Shown here: in pieces, positions 59,011 to 64,000 of the stretch
How the letters are laid out: each line of letters begins with the position of its first letter
Position numbering within the stretch: the stretch's first letter is position 1
From: Ollibium composti
Lineage (GTDB): Bacteria; Pseudomonadota; Alphaproteobacteria; Rhizobiales; Rhizobiaceae
Assembly: GCF_004801285.1 (NCBI RefSeq)
Contig: NZ_SSNY01000002.1
Span: 434,001 to 498,000, forward strand
DNA: 64,000 nucleotides
Direction of reading: 5' to 3'
Translations under genes and position numbers: made by a program
The notes under the pieces: generated by a model
Told to the model about the DNA's origin: nothing
The model's input: only the letters and a program-made list of their open reading frames with translations
The model's database searches: none

Positions 59011-59727
59011 TCACCCCTTGGCGTCGGCCATCACCAGAACGGGCTTGTCGCTGTAGAGCGTCGGGAACAGCGCCTTCAGGTTCTCGATCTTCGGCAGGTC
59101 GTTGTAGACGATGTAAGGATAGGTCGGGTTCCGCGTCAGGAAGTCCTGGTGGTAATCCTCGGCCGGATAGAACGTCTTGCCGGTCTCGATCGTCGTCACG
59201 ATCGGACCGGAAAACAGCTTGGCCTTGCCGAGCTGGGCGATGTAGCTCTCGGCGATGGCCTTCTGCTCGGCGTTCGCCGCGAAGATGGTCGAGCGGTATT
59301 GCGGGCCGTGGTCCGGCCCCTGGAAATTGAGCTCGGTCGGGTTGTGCGCCACCGAGAAATAGACCTGCAGCAACTGGCCGTAGGTCACTTCAGCCGAATC
59401 GTAGGTGATCTCGACGGATTCGGCATGCCCGGTGGCGCCGGTGCCGACCGTCTCGTACTCGGCGTCCTTCTTCGCGCCGCCGGCATAGCCGGAGACGGCG
59501 TCCTTGACGCCCTTGACGTGCTGGAACACGCCCTGCACGCCCCAGAAGCAGCCGCCGGCGAAAACGGCCTTTTCGGTGCCGGCGGCGGCCTTCTCGTCCT
59601 GCGCCGGCGGCGGGATCCTCACCGCTTCCTCGCTGGAAAGGGCAGGTGCCTGCCACACCGCGAAGGCGGCGACGACGGCGGCTGCGGCAAGGATGCAGCG
59701 GGACGGGGAAATTCCGGATATCGACAT
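59011..59727 (-). CDS. msrA: Peptide methionine sulfoxide reductase MsrA, exported form
   Basis: A 238-residue MsrA that reduces the S-epimer of methionine sulfoxide. The catalytic motif AVFAGGCFWGVQGVF is near residue 56, with GYAGGAKKDAEYETVGTGAT and NPTELNFQGPDHGPQYRS as substrate loops. An N-terminal hydrophobic segment (ILAAAAVVAAFAVWQAPALS) suggests export or anchoring, so it would repair periplasmic proteins. The start at 59727 places this signal correctly. It lies 143 bp downstream of the MXKDX-repeat gene on the same strand, and may share the ECF promoter of that gene. Confidence 0.93.
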   Translation of the reverse strand: MSISGISPSRCILAAAAVVAAFAVWQAPALSSEEAVRIPPPAQDEKAAAGTEKAVFAGGCFWGVQGVFQHVKGVKDAVSGYAGGAKKDAEYETVGTGATGHAESVEITYDSAEVTYGQLLQVYFSVAHNPTELNFQGPDHGPQYRSTIFAANAEQKAIAESYIAQLGKAKLFSGPIVTTIETGKTFYPAEDYHQDFLTRNPTYPYIVYNDLPKIENLKALFPTLYSDKPVLVMADAKG

Positions 59728-59870
59728 GGCTGGCTCCGCTCTCTTTGCGGCTGATCTTGAAGGATTATACGACGCATCGGCGCTGACGGACGCGTCACGA
59801 TTTCGTGCGTTGCGGCGGCCCACCAACCGGAGGCGGGATCGGCCCGCGACCGGCCCCGGACCGCTCCGGC

Positions 59871-60188
59871 TCAGTTCGAGGACGCCGGCTTCATCGTATC
59901 GGTTTTCATCGAGCCGCTCTTCATCGAGTCGGTGTCGGACTTCATGGCGCCATCTTTCATCGCCCCGTCTTTCATAGCCATGTCGTCGCAGGCTTTCATC
60001 GCCTCGTCCTTCTTCATGCTGTCGCTCTCCATGCCGGCCTTCGCCTTGCAGTCGGCCGTCATCTCGTCGGAACTCATCGCGGCGGGCTTCATCGCGTCAT
60101 CGGCATAGGCGTTGCTCGCAAGTCCCAGCGCGGCCGAGGCGAGGGCGAGCGCGAAGGCGGCGGACGTGATCCGGGCGGAAAGGGTCAT
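59871..60188 (-). CDS. Secreted pentapeptide MXKDX repeat protein
   Basis: A 105-residue protein with a signal peptide (residues 1-29, ALALASAALGLASNAYA). The mature part is Met/Lys/Asp/Ser-rich with repeated MKxD-type units (MKDGAMKDGAMKSDTDSMKS) and two Cys (TADCKAK, MKACDDM). The pentapeptide MXKDX family is a known periplasmic group of unclear role, often placed under ECF sigma control and linked to metal or oxidative stress. Its promoter (60282-60258) has the same boxes as the sigma gene's promoter, read in the other direction. Confidence 0.9.
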   Translation of the reverse strand: MTLSARITSAAFALALASAALGLASNAYADDAMKPAAMSSDEMTADCKAKAGMESDSMKKDEAMKACDDMAMKDGAMKDGAMKSDTDSMKSGSMKTDTMKPASSN

Positions 60189-60257
60189 CGTGGTCTCCTG
60201 TGTCGTCGGGGCGCCCGCTCCGGGCGATGGCAAGATCGCCTTGCTCATGGCGGGGAT

Positions 60258-60282
60258 TTCGGCGGCGGGCGGCGGATGTTAC
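60258..60282 (-). promoter_or_regulatory. ECF promoter of the MXKDX-repeat gene
   Basis: On the minus strand GTAACA (60282-60277) and CGAA (60261-60258) are 15 bp apart. The same boxes and spacing occur ahead of the sigma gene. They are close to the SigF consensus GTAACC-N16-CGAA as I recall it for Caulobacter. Confidence 0.68.
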
Positions 60283-60342
60283 CGTAGCCGTGCTACACGG
60301 ATGCGTGATCGCGCCGTTGCTTGGATAATTTCCGCCGAGGCC

Positions 60343-60367
60343 GTAACAACGGGCGGCAACCGCCGAA
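60343..60367 (+). promoter_or_regulatory. ECF promoter of the sigma/anti-sigma operon
   Basis: GTAACA (60343-60348) and CGAA (60364-60367), spaced by 15 bp, lie 18 bp before the GTG start of the ECF sigma gene. The match to the divergent promoter indicates autoregulation. Confidence 0.68.
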
Positions 60368-60385
60368 GCACAGGGAGACGACTGC

Positions 60386-60922
60386 GTGCGCAGCGCCGGC
60401 GAAGAGGAGCTTGCGGATTTGCTGAGGGCATCGATCGCCGGCGACGAGCGGGCCTATGCGGCGTTTCTGGAAAACGTCGCCGCGCGCGTGCGCGCCTTCG
60501 CGCGCCGCCGCATGGCGCTGGGCGGCGCCGATGCCGAGGACATCGTGCAGGAAACGCTGCTGGCGATCCACCTGAAGCGCCACACCTGGCGGCAGGACGC
60601 GCCCGTGCTGCCGTGGGTATTCGCCATCGCGCGCTTCAAGATGATCGACGCATTCCGGCGCTCGGGGCGGGTGAAGGAGGTCGACATAGAGGCATTCTCC
60701 GAGACGCTGGCCGAGCCGGAGACGGAAAGCGCCAGCAGCCGCGACATCGGCCGGGCGATCGAGGCGCTGACGCCGGCGCAGAAGGCGGTCGTCTCCTCGA
60801 TCTCGGTCGAGGGCTGCTCGATCGCCGACACCGCCCGCGCGCTCGACATGAGCGAGGGCGCCGTGCGCGTCGCCTTCCATCGCGGGCTGGCGGCCATCGC
60901 CGCCCGCTTCGGGAAGTCCTGA
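60386..60922 (+). CDS. ECF sigma-70 factor (SigF-like)
   Basis: A 178-residue ECF sigma factor. Region 2 reads DEELADLLRASIAGDERAYA in effect from residue 5, with DAEDIVQETLLAIHLKRHTW as the core-binding and -10 part; region 4 includes LTPAQKAVVSSISVEGCSIA and DTARALDMSEGAVRVAFHRG, the -35 reading helix. The GTG at 60386 has AGGGAGA upstream. It is followed 1 bp later by an NrsF-type anti-sigma gene, and in Caulobacter SigF-NrsF pairs respond to heavy metals and control small secreted proteins and MsrA-type functions. The same neighbourhood is seen here. Confidence 0.93.
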   Translation: MRSAGEEELADLLRASIAGDERAYAAFLENVAARVRAFARRRMALGGADAEDIVQETLLAIHLKRHTWRQDAPVLPWVFAIARFKMIDAFRRSGRVKEVDIEAFSETLAEPETESASSRDIGRAIEALTPAQKAVVSSISVEGCSIADTARALDMSEGAVRVAFHRGLAAIAARFGKS

Positions 60923-60923
60923 G

Positions 60924-61559
60924 ATGGAAACCGACGACCTCATCAAGGCCCTGGCGCGGGACGCGCGCGCCGCCGGGCCGTCGCTCGCGGCGACGCTGGC
61001 CGGCGCGCTGCTGCCGGCTTTGCTGGCCGCCGCCGTCGTCTTCTTCGCCGTGCTCGGCCCGCGCCCCGATTTCATGGCCGCCGCCGCCACGCCGCGCTTC
61101 CTGCTCAAGTTCGTCGTCACAGGCGTGCTCGCCGCCACCGCCTTCGCCTGCCTGCCGGCTTTGCTGCGGCCGGGCGCCAGGAACCGCGCCATGCCGCTGC
61201 TGCTGCTCGCCCCGGCGATCATTGCCGTCGCCGTGCTCGGCGAATTCGCTGCCATTCCCCGGGCGTACTGGGCGGCGCGCTGGATCGGCACCAACAACCT
61301 GGTCTGCCTCGCCTCCATCCCGCTGATCGGCGCCGGCCCGCTGGCGCTGTTCCTGGCGGCGGCGCGCCGCGGCGCGCCGACGAGTCCCGCTCTGGCCGGC
61401 GCCGTCGCCGGGCTTCTGGCCGGCGGCATCGGCGCGCTGTTCTACGCCGCCCACTGCACCGACGACTCGCCCTTCTTCGTCGCGACCTGGTACGGCATCG
61501 CCATCGCCGCCCTCGCCTTGCTGGGCGCGGCGCTCGGCCGGCGCCTTCTGCGCTGGTAG
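60924..61559 (+). CDS. NrsF-family (DUF1109) membrane anti-sigma factor
   Basis: A 211-residue membrane protein with six predicted helices (LLPALLAAAVVFFAVLGPRP, FLLKFVVTGVLAATAFACLP, MPLLLLAPAIIAVAVLGEFA and three more). It opens with METDDLIKALARDARAAGPS, the cytoplasmic helix of the NrsF/DUF1109 family. NrsF holds its ECF sigma factor at the membrane, and conserved Cys take part in sensing; Cys residues are visible in ACLPALL, LVCLAS and AHCTDDS. It starts 1 bp after the sigma gene, consistent with a balanced pair. Confidence 0.92.
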   Translation: METDDLIKALARDARAAGPSLAATLAGALLPALLAAAVVFFAVLGPRPDFMAAAATPRFLLKFVVTGVLAATAFACLPALLRPGARNRAMPLLLLAPAIIAVAVLGEFAAIPRAYWAARWIGTNNLVCLASIPLIGAGPLALFLAAARRGAPTSPALAGAVAGLLAGGIGALFYAAHCTDDSPFFVATWYGIAIAALALLGAALGRRLLRW

Positions 61560-61622
61560 GGATGCGCCGGCGCGTTCGCTGCCGCTTGCCGCTCAACGGC
61601 TTGCCTGCTAAAGGCCGCGCCC

Positions 61623-63437
61623 ATGACAACGCCGCTTTCCCACATCCGCAACTTCTCCATCGTCGCCCATATCGACCATGGCAAGTCGACGCTCGCCGAC
61701 CGGCTGATCCAGCTCACCGGCGGCCTCGACGCGCGCGAGATGGCCGGCAAGGAGCAGGTGCTCGACAACATGGACATCGAGCGCGAGCGCGGCATCACCA
61801 TCAAGGCGCAGACCGTGCGCCTGAACTACCGCGCCAGGGACGGCGAGAATTATGTCCTGAACCTCATCGACACGCCCGGCCACGTCGACTTCGCCTACGA
61901 GGTGTCGCGCAGCCTCGCCGCCTGCGAAGGCTCGCTGCTGGTGGTCGACGCCAGCCAAGGCGTCGAGGCGCAGACGCTGGCCAACGTCTACCAGGCCATC
62001 GACAACAACCACGAGATCGTCGTGGTGCTGAACAAGATCGACCTGCCGGCGGCCGAGCCCGAGCGCATCAAGGAGCAGGTCGAGGAGGTCATCGGCCTCG
62101 ACGCATCCAACGCCGTGGAAATCTCGGCCAAGACCGGCCTCAACATCGACGCCGTGCTGGAGGCCATCGTCCACCAGCTGCCGCCGCCGCGCGAGGGCGA
62201 CGCCTCCGCCCCGCTGAAGGCCATGTTGGTCGATTCCTGGTACGACGCCTATCTCGGCGTCATCGTGCTGGTACGCGTCATCGACGGCGTGCTGAAAAAG
62301 GGCCAGACCATCCGCATGATGGGCACCGGCGCCAAATACCCGGTCGAGCGCACCGGCTTCTTCACGCCCAAGATGGTGCAGGCCGACGAGATCGGCCCCG
62401 GCGAGTTCGGCTTCATCACCGCCTCGATCAAGGAAGTGGCCGACACCCGCGTCGGCGACACCATCACCGAGGACCGACGCCCGACCGCGAAGGCCCTGCC
62501 GGGCTTCAAGCCGGCGCAGCCAGTTGTCTTCTGCGGCCTGTTCCCGGTCGACGCCGCCGACTTCGAGGATTTGCGCGCCGCCGTCGGCAAGCTGCGCCTC
62601 AACGACGCCAGTTTCTCCTACGAGATGGAAACCTCGGCCGCGCTAGGCTTCGGTTTCCGCTGCGGCTTCCTCGGCCTGCTGCACCTGGAGATCATCCAGG
62701 AGCGGCTGGAGCGCGAGTTCGACCTCGACCTGATCGCCACCGCGCCCTCCGTCGTCTACCGCATGAACCTCAACGACGGCACGACGAAGGAACTGCACAA
62801 CCCGGCCGACATGCCCGACGTGGTCAAGATCGCCTCGATCGAGGAGCCGTGGATACGCGCCACCATCCTGACGCCCGACGATTATCTCGGCGGCATCCTG
62901 AAACTGTGCCAGGACCGGCGCGGCATCCAGGTCGACCTCTCCTACGTCGGCAAGCGCGCCATGCTGCAATACGACCTGCCGCTGAACGAAGTCGTCTTCG
63001 ATTTCTACGACCGCCTGAAATCGATCTCCAAGGGCTACGCCTCCTTCGACTACCACCTGACCGACTACCGCGAGGGCGACCTCGTCAAGATGTCGATCCT
63101 GGTCAACGACGAGCCGGTCGACGCGCTGTCCATGCTGGTCCACCGCACGGCGGCGGAAAAGCGCGGCCGCGCCATGGTGGAGAAGCTGAAGGAGCTGATC
63201 CCGCAGCACATGTTCAAGATACCGATCCAGGCCGCGATCGGCGGCCGCATCATCGCCCGCGAGACGATCTCGGCGCTGCGCAAGGACGTCACCGCCAAAT
63301 GCTACGGCGGCGACGTCTCCCGCAAGCGCAAGCTGCTCGACAAGCAGAAAGAGGGCAAGAAGCGCATGCGCCAGTTCGGCAAGGTGGATATTCCCCAGGC
63401 GGCGTTCATCGAGGCCTTAAAAATGGGCGACAACTAG
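61623..63437 (+). CDS. lepA: Elongation factor 4 (LepA)
   Basis: A 604-residue translational GTPase, full length. GTP motifs are [14 protein letters not shown] (G1), [10 protein letters not shown] (G2), [10 protein letters not shown] (G3), VVLNKIDLP (G4) and the G5 Ser-Ala-Lys-type SAKTGL. Domain II follows, and the LepA-specific C-terminal domain ends [20 protein letters not shown]. LepA binds stalled or mistranslocated ribosomes and promotes back-translocation. The ATG at 61623 begins [13 protein letters not shown]. It follows the NrsF gene by 63 bp and is probably independent of that operon. Confidence 0.98.
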   Translation: MTTPLSHIRNFSIVAHIDHGKSTLADRLIQLTGGLDAREMAGKEQVLDNMDIERERGITIKAQTVRLNYRARDGENYVLNLIDTPGHVDFAYEVSRSLAACEGSLLVVDASQGVEAQTLANVYQAIDNNHEIVVVLNKIDLPAAEPERIKEQVEEVIGLDASNAVEISAKTGLNIDAVLEAIVHQLPPPREGDASAPLKAMLVDSWYDAYLGVIVLVRVIDGVLKKGQTIRMMGTGAKYPVERTGFFTPKMVQADEIGPGEFGFITASIKEVADTRVGDTITEDRRPTAKALPGFKPAQPVVFCGLFPVDAADFEDLRAAVGKLRLNDASFSYEMETSAALGFGFRCGFLGLLHLEIIQERLEREFDLDLIATAPSVVYRMNLNDGTTKELHNPADMPDVVKIASIEEPWIRATILTPDDYLGGILKLCQDRRGIQVDLSYVGKRAMLQYDLPLNEVVFDFYDRLKSISKGYASFDYHLTDYREGDLVKMSILVNDEPVDALSMLVHRTAAEKRGRAMVEKLKELIPQHMFKIPIQAAIGGRIIARETISALRKDVTAKCYGGDVSRKRKLLDKQKEGKKRMRQFGKVDIPQAAFIEALKMGDN

Positions 63438-63446
63438 CGCCAGTTC

Positions 63447-63500
63447 CTCGCCCCCGCGAAGCGGGGGAGAGGTGTCGCGCGAAGCGCGACGGAGAGGGGG
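63447..63500. repeat. GAGGTGTCGCGC / GACGGAGAGGGGG repeat, short form
   Basis: CCCCCGCGAAGCGGGGGAGA and GTCGCGCGAAGCGCGACGGA stems match the right end of the 28055-28198 family. It separates lepA from the convergent small gene. Confidence 0.75.
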
Positions 63501-63525
63501 CTTAGAGACGAGCCACGGGTGAGCG

Positions 63526-63714
63526 CTACGAGTTCTTCGTATCCCGTCCGTCAGGCTCTTTTGCTACGCCCTTGAACGGACCTTCTGTAGACTTGCGCTC
63601 CATGAAGTGCCCGGTGCGCTCGTCGCGCTTCTGCCAATCGCCGTTTTCGTGCTGGAACTGCGTCCTTCCAGTTACAGCGCCACGGCGATAGTCGTCACCT
63701 GTGTTCTTAGCCAT
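63526..63714 (-). CDS. Small conserved protein of unknown function (62 residues)
   Basis: Begins MAKNTGDDYRRGAVTGRTQF and continues with HENGDWQKRDERTGHFMERK and a Lys/Gly-rich tail. It is hydrophilic, with no Cys, no signal and no membrane segment. An AGGAGG site 5 bases ahead supports the ATG at 63714 over the GTG at 63717. Short proteins of this pattern recur in many bacteria, but no function is known to me. Confidence 0.8.
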   Translation of the reverse strand: MAKNTGDDYRRGAVTGRTQFQHENGDWQKRDERTGHFMERKSTEGPFKGVAKEPDGRDTKNS

Positions 63715-63895
63715 CACGGCCTCCTATCGAACAGAACAGGAACATAGTATGATTCGGGCGTTTCGTCTATTGATTGCAGATGCCGAAAGGGTCTTCGTAC
63801 GATCTGAAATCGATATGGCTGCGTGCATTTTGGGGTAGCATGTCGGCCTTAACTCTCTGAGAAATTGCATACGAGGCGTTAAGAGCACTAAATTC

Positions 63896-64000
63896 ATGAC
63901 AGCCGTGCCAGAGTCCGAATATCGGATACGTTATCGGGTAGGTCCTCGGCGGCTGGGCGAAGGTAAAATTGCTTACTTTTTGCCAAGCACGATGCTCACG
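63896..64000 (+). CDS. Possible start of a gene running off the window
   Basis: An ATG at 63896 opens a frame to the window end (35 residues: MTAVPESEYRIRYRVGPRRL then GEGKIAYFLPSTMLT). The preceding 180 bp is AT-rich compared with the rest, as expected for a promoter, but no clear ribosome site was seen and the family is not recognised. Confidence 0.28.
   Translation, partial: MTAVPESEYRIRYRVGPRRLGEGKIAYFLPSTMLT

Overview
The window looks like a chromosome segment of an alphaproteobacterium of the order Hyphomicrobiales (Rhizobiales), most like Mesorhizobium and its relatives. This is inferred from the high GC content, the hemW-rdgB-VOC-rph block divergent from hrcA, a ferritin/VIT1 fusion (mbfA type) behind a perfect Irr-type ICE palindrome, and many copies of rhizobial-style palindromic intergenic repeats. 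No sequence search was run. No rRNA, tRNA, CRISPR, transposase or prophage genes were seen.

Positions 1-20239 form a catabolic island. The left half (minus strand 1106-5565, plus strand 5835-7448) holds an aldehyde dehydrogenase cut by the window edge, a cyclase/formamidase-type hydrolase, a DUF35-SDR fusion overlapping a thiolase-fold protein, Ohr, an Asp/Glu-racemase-fold protein, an acyl-CoA ligase and a hotdog thioesterase. A GntR regulator (8099-8785) separates it from a plus-strand run. That run contains a gentisate-dioxygenase-like cupin, a fumarylacetoacetate-hydrolase-family protein, a flavin reductase, a NicX-like ring-cleavage dioxygenase, an acyl-CoA-dehydrogenase-fold protein without the usual Glu, an SRPBCC-alpha/beta hydrolase fusion, a TetR regulator, a glutamine-synthetase-like ligase, a flavin reductase-LysR effector domain fusion and an APC permease, and it ends at a clear terminator. 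Several members are unusual fusions or lack canonical catalytic residues. The substrate is not known; an aromatic or N-heteroaromatic amine or acid fits best. This is the best candidate for an undescribed system in the window.

20402-28000 is mostly housekeeping: hemW, rdgB, a VOC protein, rph, hrcA, a small protein, a secreted Cys-repeat protein, a PQQ-type sugar dehydrogenase and cysK. 28379-40314 carries a GST, an ECF42-type sigma factor with its DGPF partner and a matching promoter, a TAXI-TRAP transporter operon with DUF1850, ArsR with a divergent DUF1127 gene, NIPSNAP and ABM proteins, mbfA, small proteins and a threonine dehydratase-like enzyme.

40322-44436 is a CecR/YbhGFSR-like efflux operon with its own operator. 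It is followed by a CYTH protein, a YiiX-like hydrolase, a SulP transporter, an Xre-type regulator, a PAP2 phosphatase, a small 4-TM protein, a flavoprotein monooxygenase, a DUF2156 protein and a second ABC-2 exporter. 53959-63714 holds small secreted proteins, a glucoamylase-family protein, an acyltransferase with lower GC (probably acquired), msrA, an MXKDX-repeat protein, an ECF sigma factor with an NrsF-type anti-sigma and two matching divergent promoters, lepA and a small conserved protein.
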